A stretch of DNA of 64,000 nucleotides from Glaciimonas sp. (GTDB taxonomy: Bacteria; Pseudomonadota; Gammaproteobacteria; Burkholderiales; Burkholderiaceae_D), in NCBI GenBank assembly GCA_012927625.1, contig JABBOV010000024.1, positions 186,001 to 250,000 of the forward strand. The letters are read 5' to 3'. The position numbers and the translations under genes were made by a program. The notes under the pieces were generated by a model. The model did not search any database. It saw nothing but the letters and a program-made list of their open reading frames with translations, and was not told the DNA's origin. Shown here in pieces: positions 21,211 through 31,537 of the stretch (the stretch's first letter is position 1; every line of letters begins with the position of its first letter).

Positions 21211-22361
21211 GCGTCCTCTCCAAGCGCATTGCCGTGCAGATCGAACAGGCGTACTTCGATCCGCTTGGCTGCCGGCACGCGCTGGTGTGCCAGCACGCCG
21301 ATGCGGCGTTCGATTTCGATCCACAAGGCGTGCGCGCCGGGTTCACTTTTCATTCGTTCCATCGCTGCTTCCACTGTGTTTGCATTCGTTATTTCCTGTA
21401 CCAGATGCGGCGCGAATCCGCGCTCCGCCGCCACTCGTGCCACACATCCCATCGCCATTCCGCTCTTGCTGGAATGCGTGTCCCACACACCGTCCAGCAC
21501 CTTGGCCAGCTTGCCCGGGTGCCCTAGAAGCCATAGCACATCGAGCCGGCGCTGCCCCTCGATCAGCGCTGTTTGCGTGAAGTCGAGCGCGTCACCGAGG
21601 AAATTCGCAATCTGCACCGTGCGTTTTTCCGGCAACAGCAGCACGTCCCTCGCATAGTCACGGCCGATCTTGCCCGGCAGGTAAGCGATGGTTTGCGCAT
21701 CGCCACCCAACGCGACCCGTATGTAAACCTCAATCGAGGCGATCCAGGACGCCATCGACATCGGCTCGACAATGCCCGAAGTGCCGAGTATCGAGATGCC
21801 GCCGAGGATGCCGAGGCGCGGGTTAAAGGTTTTCCTCGCAATCACTTCGCCATTTTCGCAACCGATGTGCAGATCGAAGCCTGCATCCTGTTCTTTTCCG
21901 CCGTCAGCTTGTTCCGCCAGCACTTCGGTCACCGCCTGCCGCATCATCTGGCGTGGTACCGGATTGATCGCCGGCTCTCCCACTGCCACCCGTAAACCGG
22001 GCTGGGTAGCGGTGCCGACACCTTTACCGGCGAAGAACCGTATCTGTCCCGCAGCATTGCGGCGCACTTCGGCGAAGATAGTCGCGCCGTGGGTATTGTC
22101 TGGATCATCGCCGCCATCTTTCAATACTTCTGCACGCACTGTGGTTGTATTCAGCCACTGCAGATTCTGGATCGGCACCATCAGATAATGAGCGCGGTCC
22201 GGCAGCGTCACGCGTACCTGTTTGCGCTCATCTCCATCCAACAGCAGGTACAGCGCGGCCCTGACCGCGGCTGTCGCGCAACTGCCGGTTGTCCGTCCCC
22301 GGCGCAGGCCATTCAGCGCCAGTACACTCAGATCGAATTCCTCTTGTTCAGCCAGGCTCAT
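21207..22361 (-). CDS. cbiD: Cobalt-precorrin-5B C1-methyltransferase CbiD
   Basis: [22 protein letters not shown]...[28 protein letters not shown]. Confidence 0.95.
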   Translation of the reverse strand: MSLAEQEEFDLSVLALNGLRRGRTTGSCATAAVRAALYLLLDGDERKQVRVTLPDRAHYLMVPIQNLQWLNTTTVRAEVLKDGGDDPDNTHGATIFAEVRRNAAGQIRFFAGKGVGTATQPGLRVAVGEPAINPVPRQMMRQAVTEVLAEQADGGKEQDAGFDLHIGCENGEVIARKTFNPRLGILGGISILGTSGIVEPMSMASWIASIEVYIRVALGGDAQTIAYLPGKIGRDYARDVLLLPEKRTVQIANFLGDALDFTQTALIEGQRRLDVLWLLGHPGKLAKVLDGVWDTHSSKSGMAMGCVARVAAERGFAPHLVQEITNANTVEAAMERMKSEPGAHALWIEIERRIGVLAHQRVPAAKRIEVRLFDLHGNALGEDA

Positions 22362-23934
22362 ACGCTGCGAGCTGATTTAATGCGTCGATCATCATTGCGT
22401 TGACCACGGTTGCGGCCCAGGGCGAACCGCCGCGTGTGCCGCTGTTGGTAATGCGCGGCACTTGCATGCAGCGCCGCAAACTGTCCTTGCTTTCACGCGT
22501 GCCGACAAAGCCGACCGGCAGCCCGATCACCAATTGCGGACGCCAACCGTGTTCGCGTATCAGGCGTGTCGCTTCTGTGATGGCGGTGGGCGCATCGCCT
22601 ATTGCCAGAATGATGTCGTTGCCGAATTTTTCCCAAGCGCGCCGGATTCCGGCTGCAGAGCGGGTGATGCCTTGCGCCTGCGCCATCAGCACGGTTTCCC
22701 GATCATGCACGCCGCACCAGGTTTCGATACCGAGTTGCTCCAGCAATGCACGCTTGAGGCCGGTCTGCACCATGGTCACGTCAGTCACCACACGCTTGCA
22801 ACGCAATAGCGCGCGGATCCCGGTCTCAATAGCGCCCGGCGAAAAATAGATGTCATCGACCGCATTAAAGTCGCCGCTGGTATGCACCAGCCGCTGCAGC
22901 GCTGTCAGATGCGCGGTAGGAAAAACCGACCAGTCGCGCCCCGCCGCGATAATGCGAAAGCTTTCGGCTTCGATCGGGTGCGGTTCGTAACGCGTAAATT
23001 CGGGTTGCGTTGGTGCTGCGGTCAGCGCGCTTGCATTCTCTTTTTCCAGCAAGCCGCGTACCTGCAAATGATGCGCTTGCTGCGGCTCTCCGACTTGTTG
23101 CTCGAAGCCGACAATTTGCACCCGATATTTGCATAGCGTGCAATTCATCGCGGCACGACCTTCAACCGCCTCCCGCGCACGATCGATCAGCACATCGGCC
23201 ACGAATGGATGTACTCCAAGATAACCTGCCTTGATTACTTCCAGCGCCGGCTCGCGCTGCTGCACCGCATCAGCGGCGGCGTAAATGCGCTTGACCAGTA
23301 CACCGTCGAACAGGAAAAACGGCAGCACAACCAGCCGCTTGAATCCCAATCGGGCGGCAGCGCGCAGGCCGTCATCGACCATCGGCTTGGCAGTGCCGGA
23401 AAAACAAACCTGGACGCCGCCGAAACCCATGCCTTCTTCGAGCATGCGGGCGAGCTTGGCGATTTCCCCGTTGGCATCTGGATCAGTAGTGCCGCGACCG
23501 ACCAGCACCAGACAGGACTGATCGCGCCGCACTGTCAGCGCAGAAAGTGCTTCGGCTGTAACGATACGTTCCTGGGCCAATTGCAATAGTTGTGGATGCA
23601 GATTCAGCGGCGCGCCGAAATGGAAGTCGATTTCGGGATATGCCCGGGCCAGTGCCAGCACCTCGCTCGGCATGTCATTCTTGGCGTGGCGCGCACCCAG
23701 CAGCACACCCGGCACCACGGCAATGTGCCGCACGCCTGCAGCCAGGTTGGCTTTAACCGCCTGGGCTATGGTCGGGCTGGCAAATTCCAGATAACCGTGA
23801 CTGACCACATGCTGCGGCGCACGTGCGCGGACCAGTTCAACCAGCGCCTCGAACTCGCGCACGCCATCCGGATCGCGGCTGCCATGACCGGCAACGACGA
23901 TGCCGAATTGAGCAGGATTTTGCATCTGCGTCAT
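22348..23934 (-). CDS. Fusion: sirohydrochlorin cobaltochelatase (CbiX) + precorrin-8X methylmutase (CbiC/CobH)
   Basis: N-part [26 protein letters not shown]..., linker [15 protein letters not shown]-part [13 protein letters not shown]...[22 protein letters not shown]. Confidence 0.93.
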   Translation of the reverse strand: MTQMQNPAQFGIVVAGHGSRDPDGVREFEALVELVRARAPQHVVSHGYLEFASPTIAQAVKANLAAGVRHIAVVPGVLLGARHAKNDMPSEVLALARAYPEIDFHFGAPLNLHPQLLQLAQERIVTAEALSALTVRRDQSCLVLVGRGTTDPDANGEIAKLARMLEEGMGFGGVQVCFSGTAKPMVDDGLRAAARLGFKRLVVLPFFLFDGVLVKRIYAAADAVQQREPALEVIKAGYLGVHPFVADVLIDRAREAVEGRAAMNCTLCKYRVQIVGFEQQVGEPQQAHHLQVRGLLEKENASALTAAPTQPEFTRYEPHPIEAESFRIIAAGRDWSVFPTAHLTALQRLVHTSGDFNAVDDIYFSPGAIETGIRALLRCKRVVTDVTMVQTGLKRALLEQLGIETWCGVHDRETVLMAQAQGITRSAAGIRRAWEKFGNDIILAIGDAPTAITEATRLIREHGWRPQLVIGLPVGFVGTRESKDSLRRCMQVPRITNSGTRGGSPWAATVVNAMMIDALNQLAAYEPG

Positions 23935-24635
23935 GTCAACTCCGCTGCTTCGATCTGGCTGGACATCGGATTGCGCGTGCGGATCAGCATGATGCTCATG
24001 TCGGAGACATCGCGCTGCGCGCATTCGGCCAGGGTGCCGCGCCATTCGGCTTCGTCGCGTGTCAGGTTTTCCCATACTTCAGTCGGATGTTCTGGCGAAA
24101 TGCCGTTTTCGAGCAGGTAAGCGGCTATATGGCGGGGCATGAACGAGCGCGCTGCGTCCCACGGGCAGGGGATCACGATGGCATTGCGATTATCTTCGAG
24201 TACATGCACCAGATGACGTTTGAACGGAGTCAAATCGCCGCGTCGATGAAAGGTGATGAAGGTGGTTTCATCAAAGCAGACCTTGCCGCGCGAGGCCAGA
24301 ATTTGCGCCGAGGAAATTCCGGGCAGGGTTTCCACCGGATGACCGCAGGCGCGCTCGACCCGCTCCAGATATTGGAAGCCGCTGAAGTGGATGTCACCCA
24401 TGAAGACCACCACGCAACGCTTGCCGGCATGGTGTGCTGCGGCCACTTTTTCCAGTTGCGCGACCTGATCGCGATAATTCATCAGCACCACTTCGGCGCT
24501 GGCGGGAATGATGCTTTGCACGACGTTGACCACCGCGTCGAATCCGGCCACTACGTCAGCATCACGGATTAACTCTGCGCCGCGTTGGGTCAAATAGCCG
24601 ATGTCGCCCGGGCCTGCTCCAATACAAATAATCAT
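23931..24635 (-). CDS. cbiE: Precorrin-6Y C5,15-methyltransferase, CbiE domain only
   Basis: [32 protein letters not shown]...[13 protein letters not shown]; 234 aa, no CbiT domain. Confidence 0.88.
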   Translation of the reverse strand: MIICIGAGPGDIGYLTQRGAELIRDADVVAGFDAVVNVVQSIIPASAEVVLMNYRDQVAQLEKVAAAHHAGKRCVVVFMGDIHFSGFQYLERVERACGHPVETLPGISSAQILASRGKVCFDETTFITFHRRGDLTPFKRHLVHVLEDNRNAIVIPCPWDAARSFMPRHIAAYLLENGISPEHPTEVWENLTRDEAEWRGTLAECAQRDVSDMSIMLIRTRNPMSSQIEAAELT

Positions 24636-24711
24636 GTCTGTTCCTCAAAAATCGTCAACGGGATTGATGCTTCCCATATTCATGTTGCTCATGTTTTCTT
24701 CATGCAGAAAG

Positions 24712-24784
24712 GTAGGTCGGAAAAGCGCAGCGCCTTCCGACAATCAGACGCAACGTCGGAAGGCGCTGCGCTTTTCCGACCTAC
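24712..24784. repeat. Perfect 30-bp inverted repeat with 13-nt loop (REPIN/MITE-like)
   Basis: GTAGGTCGGAAAAGCGCAGCGCCTTCCGAC-aatcagacgcaac-GTCGGAAGGCGCTGCGCTTTTCCGACCTAC. Confidence 0.93.
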
Positions 24785-24807
24785 AGTTTTTCCCATGCTC
24801 ATGTTGC

Positions 24808-26754
24808 TCATGTTGCATTTATGCAGCCACGGATCGTCAGCGCCAGATTTTCCGCCGACAACTCTTCTAAAGTCAGACATTCGGCCCCTAAAGCCTGCGC
24901 TAGTTGCGCGGCCCGCCCCAGGCGCAGATAACCGGTTTCGGTATCGAGTACCAGCGCCGGAATACCGCGTCCGGCCAGCATCTCCGCCAGCGCCAGCGTT
25001 TCATGCCAGGGGTCGCCGCCATCGCGCAATGCCACGTTGGCCTTGCCGTCACTGAGCAATACCAGCAACGGAGGCGCGCCGTTGGCAGCGGCCTGTTCCA
25101 GGGTTTCCAGCGCCAGTTGCAGCGCGTGTGGCAACGGCGTGCGGCCGCCGGTGGGTAATTCGCGCAAGCCTTGTTCGGCACGATCGACGCTGCGGGTAGG
25201 CGCCAGCAGCAGCGCCGCTGCGTCGCCGCGAAAGGAAATGACTGCCACTTCGTCACGCCGTTGGTAAGCATCGGTCAGCAGCGCCAGTACCGCGCCCTTG
25301 ACCGCTTCCATGCGACGCTGCGCAGCCATCGAGCCGGACGCATCCACCACAAACAGGATCAGGTTGGCGCTCTTGCCGATGCGGATTTGCTGGTGCAGAT
25401 CGCTCCTGTTTACCTTGAATTCGAGCGGCTGGTCGGTTGCTGCTGTCCGCAGCGCCGCGCTTCGCAATGTGGCCCCGACCGCAAGGCTGGTTGGGTTCTG
25501 ATCCGGTACTGCACGCACCACACGACCACGCGGCGCATCCGCCACCGCGCTGCGCCGGCCGGCAATCGGATGCATAGCGACCGCGTCCACTGCAATCCGC
25601 CGCACAGTGCCGCTGGCTGCTGCGGCGAATACCTGCTGCCCGGTTTCTTGTTCCGATTCTTGTTCAGATTCTTGCTGTGACTTTGGCTGTGGCCCGTCTT
25701 CCTCGGATGAAGCCTCGGACTCTTGTTCGGACTCCGGCGGCGGGCTGGCTTGCTGCATCAATTCGTCGAGCCGATCCTGATCTAGTCCCGGCTGCTCGAA
25801 AGGCTTGCGCCGACGGCGGTGCGGCAGCACCAGTTGCGCTGCACTGCGCACATCGTCGGGCGTTACCTGCAAGCGCCCGTCGAGTGCGGCCAGCGCGCGC
25901 GATGCCTTGTGCATCACGATATCGGCACGCAGGCTGGCGACATCGAATTCGCAGCACAGATGGCTGATCAGATCGAGCAGTGCATCATCCAGTATCACTT
26001 TCGACAACAACTGTTGCGCGGTGGCGAGCTGCGCCCGCAATGCATTTTGCTGCGGAGCCCAGGCGCTGACGTAAGCGGCCGGATCGGCTTCAAACGCAAT
26101 GCGACGGCGCACCACTTCGGCGCGCAAGGTTTTCTCGCGTGGCGCCGCCACTTCGACCATCAAGCCGAAACGGTCCAGTAGTTGCGGGCGCAGATCGCCT
26201 TCTTCCAGATTCATGGTGCCGATCAGGGTGAAACGCGCCGGGTGCGTGACCGACAGACCTTCGCGCTGCACCGAATTGACGCCCATCGCCGCCACGTCCA
26301 GCAGTACATCGACCAGATGATCTGCCAGCAAGTTGACTTCATCGATATACAGAATGCCGCGGTGCGCTGCCGCCAGCAAGCCGGGTTGAAAGGTTCGTTT
26401 GGCGCCCTGCAACGCGCGCTCCAGATCGAGTGTGCCGAGTACCCGGTCTTCCGTCGCACCGAGCGGCAGCGTAATGAAAGGCACCGCACAAGGCTGCACC
26501 GTTGCATTCGCGTTACTACAAATCTCGCAGTGACCGCAGGGTGTGCCGGGCAGACAGTTGAATGCGCAGCCTAGAATACGTTCTATCGGCGGCAGGATAT
26601 CGGTCAGCGCCCTTGCCGCCGTGCTTTTGGCGGTGCCTTTATCGCCCCGGATCAGCACCCCGCCCAAAGTGGTATCGACTGCGCACAGCAGCAGTGCCGT
26701 CTTTAACTGCTGCTGTCCGACGATGGCGGAAAATGGAAAATGCATGTTTGTCAT
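24808..26754 (-). CDS. Fused AAA+ ChlI/BchI and ChlD/BchD-type (VWA) chelatase subunit, putative cobaltochelatase partner of CobN
   Basis: LIRGDKGTAKSTAARALTDILPP...; acidic linker ESEQESEASSEEDG; VWA motif LFVVDASGSMAAQRRMEAVKGAV. Confidence 0.9.
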   Translation of the reverse strand: MTNMHFPFSAIVGQQQLKTALLLCAVDTTLGGVLIRGDKGTAKSTAARALTDILPPIERILGCAFNCLPGTPCGHCEICSNANATVQPCAVPFITLPLGATEDRVLGTLDLERALQGAKRTFQPGLLAAAHRGILYIDEVNLLADHLVDVLLDVAAMGVNSVQREGLSVTHPARFTLIGTMNLEEGDLRPQLLDRFGLMVEVAAPREKTLRAEVVRRRIAFEADPAAYVSAWAPQQNALRAQLATAQQLLSKVILDDALLDLISHLCCEFDVASLRADIVMHKASRALAALDGRLQVTPDDVRSAAQLVLPHRRRRKPFEQPGLDQDRLDELMQQASPPPESEQESEASSEEDGPQPKSQQESEQESEQETGQQVFAAAASGTVRRIAVDAVAMHPIAGRRSAVADAPRGRVVRAVPDQNPTSLAVGATLRSAALRTAATDQPLEFKVNRSDLHQQIRIGKSANLILFVVDASGSMAAQRRMEAVKGAVLALLTDAYQRRDEVAVISFRGDAAALLLAPTRSVDRAEQGLRELPTGGRTPLPHALQLALETLEQAAANGAPPLLVLLSDGKANVALRDGGDPWHETLALAEMLAGRGIPALVLDTETGYLRLGRAAQLAQALGAECLTLEELSAENLALTIRGCINAT

Positions 26755-26759
26755 TTTTT

Positions 26760-29700
26760 CTAAGTTTGTATGCCGCGTGGAGTTTCACCGCGTGCTTCCA
26801 GCAAGGTTTCGCTTTGCAGATACAGTTCGCGCAGTGCTTCCAGCGTCTGCGGTTTCGGCTCAGCCCACATGCCGCGATGAGCGGCTTCCAGCAGGCGCTC
26901 GGCGATGGCGTTCTGCGCCCACGGATTGGCTTCCTGCAGGAAGCGCCGGATTTTGGGATCGAACGCATAACTGCTCGCCACCTGCTCGTACATCCAGTCA
27001 TCCATCACCTGGGCAGTGGCGTCGTAACCGAACAGATAGTCGACTGTGGCAGTCAGTTCCAACCCGCCCTTGTAGCCATGTCGCTGAATGCTCGCCAGCC
27101 ACTTCGGATTGACCACGCGAGAGCGGAACACCCGCAAGGTTTCTTCCTTCAGATCACGGACCTGAGCCCGCGCCGGGTCATGACTGTCGCCGAAATAACG
27201 GCGCGGCTGCTGGCCGGTCAGGACGCGGATGGTGGCGATCATGCCGCCGTGAAATTGCAGGTAATCGTCGCTATCGAAAATGTCATGCTCGCGATTATCC
27301 TGATTGTGCAGCGCTACCTGAACGCCGGACAACCGGACCCGGAACGCGTCGCGCTGGTCTGTCCCTTGCGTGCCACGTGCATACGCATAGCCGCCCCAGT
27401 TGACATAGGCTTCGGCAAAATCGGCATCGGTTTGCCAGTTTTTTTCCTGAATCAGCGGCAAGATACCGGCGCCGTAGCTGTCGGGTTTTGCCCCGAAGAC
27501 ACGATAGCCGGCGCGTTGTGATGCCTCTTCTTGCGGCAAGCCCTTGCCGATCCACTGGCCCAATTCAGCCAGATAATGCTTGCGCACGAAATTCTGCGAC
27601 GGCGGTTCGTCGAGCTTGATCACGGTATTGACCGCATCATCGATCAGGTCGATCAACTGTGGGAATGCGTCGCGGAAAAAGCCGCTGATACGAGTTGTTA
27701 CGTCGATGCGTGGACGTTTCAGCTCCGCCAGCGGCACCACTTCGACGCCGATCAGTTGACGGTTCTCCGGCCGCCACAGCGGGCGTACGCCGAGCAGCGC
27801 CAGTATCTGCGCCACGTCGTCGCCGTGGGTGCGCATCGCGCTGGTGCCCCAGATGCTGATGGCGACGCTTTCTGGATAATCTCCGGTTTCGCGCAGATGG
27901 CGCGTCAGTACTTCGTGCGCCAGTTGCTGCCCGACGCGCCACGCCGATTGCGACGGCACGCTGCGCGGATCGACCGAGTAAAAATTGCGTCCGGTCGGCA
28001 GGATGTGCGCCATGCCGCGAGTCGGCGAGCCACTTGGTCCTGCAGGAACATAAGCGCCGGACAAACCGCCCAACAAATTGTCGATCTCGTCCGAAGCACG
28101 GGCCAGATTCGGCACCAGTTCGCGGCAGGCAAAACCCAGCACCCGACGCAAGGCGTCGTAGCAATCGCTGTCATCGGTCACTGCATCCTTGTGCGCGATG
28201 CGCTCCGGCATGCTGCGCGCTGCTGGCACCCGGTGTTTGCTCACTTGCGACAAAACACTACTGCGCGAACGCAGTGCCGGTTGCAGCAGCGGCCGACGCA
28301 CTGCGGCACTATCGGCATCCAGCCCGGCAAATATTTTGTTCAGGACTTCGTCAATGCGCGATGCAAGAAAATCGTGCGCCTGCAATTCGATGAACAATTT
28401 GCGGCACAGCACGTCGATTGCTTCCAGTGCATCGGCACGGGTCACGACAGGCCGTTCGGCCAGGTGGCCCAGAGCGCTGACGACATTCAATCGACGCCCC
28501 TTGGAATCCAACAGCATCTCGATTTGCAAGCCGAACAGCCGCGCCACTTCCGCCTGCAAGCCGGGAATATCCTGATTCGGCAGGCGCGTCAGCGACACCA
28601 GCATCTCCACCAGTTGCTCGTTTTGTGGCGACTGTCCGAGGATATGCAGGCCATCACGGATTTGTGCCATCCCTAGCTCGCACAGGTAGCCGTCGAGGTC
28701 TTCAATCAGATGGGCGACATCGGCGCCCTCCATATTTGTCAGCGCAGCCGGAAGCGCTTCGTCATGCTGATGGGGATGTTCGTGGCCATGTTCGTGATCG
28801 TGTTCGTGTTCGTGTTCGTGTTCGTGGTCATGATCATGGCCATGATGCAGCAGTCGGGCCTGCAAATCCGCATCCAGATTGGTTTGCTTGACCAATTCCC
28901 ATATCTGTTGCTGCAACAACGGCAGCTTGGCCGGATCGAGAACCTCGACCTGATAATACTCATCCACCAGTTGCGTCAACTGAGCCAGCGCGCCATAGGT
29001 ATCGGCGGTAGTCATCGGCGGTGTCAGGTGATCGACGACGACCGCGTGGGCGCGGCGCTTGGCTTGTGCGCCTTCGCCCGGATCGTTGATGATGAAAGGA
29101 TAAAACAGCGGAATATCCGCCAGCAGCGCATCAGGAAAACAATTCTCCGACAGGCCAACGCCCTTGCCGGGCAACCATTCGAGCGTGCCATGCTTGCCGA
29201 CATGGACAATGGCGTCGGCGCGCCATTCGTCGCGCAACCAGCGATATAGCGCGTAGTAATGATGGGTCGGCGGCAAATCCGGCTGATGATAGATCGCGTC
29301 CGGGTCCATGCCGTAGCCGCGCGGCGGTTGCAGTGCCACGAAGGCATTACCCAGTTCTATCCCCGCCAGCGCCAGATGATCGTCATGCAGATAGGCAACA
29401 CCCGGCGCTGCGCCCCATTGCGTGGTCATTTTTTCCTGCAACGCAAACGGCAAATCGGCAAACCATGCCGCGTATTGCGCTGACGACACGCGGCCAACTG
29501 CGTGCGTCAACTGCTCGCTGGTGAGATAGGTATTGTCGTAGGCGCAGCGATCAATCAGCGCGTGGATCAGCGCGGTGCCGCTCTCAGGCAATTGGTCAAT
29601 CCGGTAACCGGTGTCTTGCATTGCGCGCAGGATGTGCATCAGCGAGGCAGGCGAGTCGAGCCCAACCGCGTTACCGATTTGCGATGCCTTGCTATTCGAA

Positions 29701-30881
29701 TTGGTGAAGATGAAAGCCACGCGTTTGTCCGCATTGGGCAAGCGCTTCAACTGTGCGAAGCGCGCTGCCAGCCCGGCCACACGCGCCACGCGATCTGGTA
29801 CAGGTTCGTATTCGATCAGTTCCTTCGCATGGCCGGCAGCCTTGGCCTTGAACGACACCGGCACACTGATAATGCGGCCGTCGAACTCCGGCAACACCAC
29901 GTTCATCGCCGCATCGAGCGGATTGAGACCACGGGCTGATTGCTGCCACTGATCTTGCGTCATGCCACTGGCAATGGCTTGCAACACTGGCACATTCAAC
30001 TGTTCCAACGCGCTGACCGACCAGCCGGCTGGAGTTGGCCGGCCCGCCGTGATCTCGCCCATAGCAAACGAAGTGGTGTTGATCAGGACGTCGATATGTG
30101 GGCCCGGTTTGCCATCGAATTTATCATCGCTTATGCCACTGAAATAACGCAAAGCAATCGGCAGCTGTGCGCCACCATCGCTGCCGGCACGCAACGATGC
30201 AGTAAACACCGGCAACACATTCATGCCGCGTTTTTCCAGTGCATCGATCAACGCATCGACAAAACGCGTATTGCCACTGATCCAGTGGGCACGGTAGAAA
30301 ATGATTCCGACGTTCGGCCGTTGCGATCCATGCACTAATTCGCGCTGCGCCAGCCAGTCATCGATACCGGCACCCTGGGCTAGGTCTGGGTGGTAGATTC
30401 CATGCTCGGGCAAGGCAACCGCAGGCTCGTAAGCGAAGCCGCTCAGTAGGAAATGATCGGATACATAGCGCAGGAACTGGGCCAGGTTCACGCTGCCGCC
30501 GGCATGGAAATACGCTAACGCCTGCCGCAATACATCCGATGAAACAGTCGATACAGCCGCCAGCTCCAGGTCGGGTTCACCGGTGCCGCTGATGGCGATC
30601 AAATGCAGACCGCGATTCTGGACTTGTCGCAGCAGTTCGGTAAAACCCGGCACACTGCCAAGACGCCCGAGTACCCGCAAAATAATGATTTGTGCGTCGG
30701 CGAGTTCATGCGTCAGCAGCGCCGCCATCTGCGTTTCGCTTTCCAATGCCTGCAGGTTTACCCCGGCGACAGCAGAAAATTCTTGCGGCAGTTGTGCCAG
30801 CGCACTCTGCAGCACGGTCAGATCGTTCGGTGCATGCGTCAGCAATGCAATTTGGGCGTTCGCCACCATTGCTTCAGACAT
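26760..30881 (-). CDS. cobN: Cobaltochelatase subunit CobN with His-rich insertion
   Basis: 1373 aa; [63 protein letters not shown]. Confidence 0.95.
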   Translation of the reverse strand: MSEAMVANAQIALLTHAPNDLTVLQSALAQLPQEFSAVAGVNLQALESETQMAALLTHELADAQIIILRVLGRLGSVPGFTELLRQVQNRGLHLIAISGTGEPDLELAAVSTVSSDVLRQALAYFHAGGSVNLAQFLRYVSDHFLLSGFAYEPAVALPEHGIYHPDLAQGAGIDDWLAQRELVHGSQRPNVGIIFYRAHWISGNTRFVDALIDALEKRGMNVLPVFTASLRAGSDGGAQLPIALRYFSGISDDKFDGKPGPHIDVLINTTSFAMGEITAGRPTPAGWSVSALEQLNVPVLQAIASGMTQDQWQQSARGLNPLDAAMNVVLPEFDGRIISVPVSFKAKAAGHAKELIEYEPVPDRVARVAGLAARFAQLKRLPNADKRVAFIFTNSNSKASQIGNAVGLDSPASLMHILRAMQDTGYRIDQLPESGTALIHALIDRCAYDNTYLTSEQLTHAVGRVSSAQYAAWFADLPFALQEKMTTQWGAAPGVAYLHDDHLALAGIELGNAFVALQPPRGYGMDPDAIYHQPDLPPTHHYYALYRWLRDEWRADAIVHVGKHGTLEWLPGKGVGLSENCFPDALLADIPLFYPFIINDPGEGAQAKRRAHAVVVDHLTPPMTTADTYGALAQLTQLVDEYYQVEVLDPAKLPLLQQQIWELVKQTNLDADLQARLLHHGHDHDHEHEHEHEHDHEHGHEHPHQHDEALPAALTNMEGADVAHLIEDLDGYLCELGMAQIRDGLHILGQSPQNEQLVEMLVSLTRLPNQDIPGLQAEVARLFGLQIEMLLDSKGRRLNVVSALGHLAERPVVTRADALEAIDVLCRKLFIELQAHDFLASRIDEVLNKIFAGLDADSAAVRRPLLQPALRSRSSVLSQVSKHRVPAARSMPERIAHKDAVTDDSDCYDALRRVLGFACRELVPNLARASDEIDNLLGGLSGAYVPAGPSGSPTRGMAHILPTGRNFYSVDPRSVPSQSAWRVGQQLAHEVLTRHLRETGDYPESVAISIWGTSAMRTHGDDVAQILALLGVRPLWRPENRQLIGVEVVPLAELKRPRIDVTTRISGFFRDAFPQLIDLIDDAVNTVIKLDEPPSQNFVRKHYLAELGQWIGKGLPQEEASQRAGYRVFGAKPDSYGAGILPLIQEKNWQTDADFAEAYVNWGGYAYARGTQGTDQRDAFRVRLSGVQVALHNQDNREHDIFDSDDYLQFHGGMIATIRVLTGQQPRRYFGDSHDPARAQVRDLKEETLRVFRSRVVNPKWLASIQRHGYKGGLELTATVDYLFGYDATAQVMDDWMYEQVASSYAFDPKIRRFLQEANPWAQNAIAERLLEAAHRGMWAEPKPQTLEALRELYLQSETLLEARGETPRGIQT

Positions 30882-31212
30882 GCTGGTTTTCCAATGGACA
30901 GGTATCGCCTTCAGCCAGCCGGTGAAAAATCAGATCGCTAACTTCACGCCCACCTTCCAGATGTTCGACAACGATACGTTCCAGCGCTGCCTCGTCGGCG
31001 CATTGATACCAAACGCCTTCCGGATACACGACGAGTATCGGGCCCTGATTTTGGCAGGCAACCATGCAATGGGTTCGGGTACGCTTGATGCGCAACTCCG
31101 GGCGGGCATCAATTTTCTTCCCCATCAATTCGAACATGGCTTGCGCCTGCACGCCGTCCTCGGTGCAACGCGGCCCGATGCACATGAATGCGTGTCTGGT
31201 GTGAGTTCTCAT
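30874..31212 (-). CDS. (2Fe-2S) thioredoxin-like ferredoxin adjacent to cobN
   Basis: [14 protein letters not shown]...[26 protein letters not shown]-terminal start chosen at MRTHTRH. Confidence 0.85.
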   Translation of the reverse strand: MRTHTRHAFMCIGPRCTEDGVQAQAMFELMGKKIDARPELRIKRTRTHCMVACQNQGPILVVYPEGVWYQCADEAALERIVVEHLEGGREVSDLIFHRLAEGDTCPLENQHV

Positions 31213-31285
31213 CAAATTTTCTACAAAGTTGTCCGGGTTTGCACCACGGAAGCTGTTAGCTGACCGGTGTTGCTGAAGCAGTTTT

Positions 31286-31360
31286 TTGTAGGAGCGCACC
31301 TGGGCGCGATCAACGGCTGCAGTCTGGCGACTGCTTTCGCGCCCGGGTGCGCTCCTACAA
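31286..31360. repeat. REP/REPIN-like inverted repeat, 24-bp arms (1 mismatch), 27-nt loop
   Basis: TTGTAGGAGCGCACCTGGGCGCGA...TCGCGCCCGGGTGCGCTCCTACAA. Confidence 0.92.
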
Positions 31361-31423
31361 AATCACATCATTTCGCTCTTAATTGCCTTGCCGGCTGAGT
31401 AGTTACGTAATTTTCATAAAAGT

Positions 31424-31500
31424 AAGGAGTATCGTTATTTTTATGGTGTTTACAGCATACATTTATTGCAGTAATAAAATATACTATTATTGGTATATAA
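31424..31500 (+). repeat. AT-rich intergenic repeat family, copy D
   Basis: AGTAT 31428, CAGCAT at +25, TAC at +54, GGTAT at +64. Confidence 0.75.
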
Positions 31501-31537
31501 ATCCGACATCCCTGTGAAAGTGAGGATGACTGGATTT

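Noticed and set aside
27531-28676. 381-aa plus-strand ORF
   Set aside because: Antisense to cobN with no recognisable family; typical of high-GC mirrored frames.
28760-28848. CRISPR or other array-like repeat
   Set aside because: It is a short simple-sequence tract encoding His/Glu residues in CobN; no spacer structure. No CRISPR array or cas genes seen in the window.
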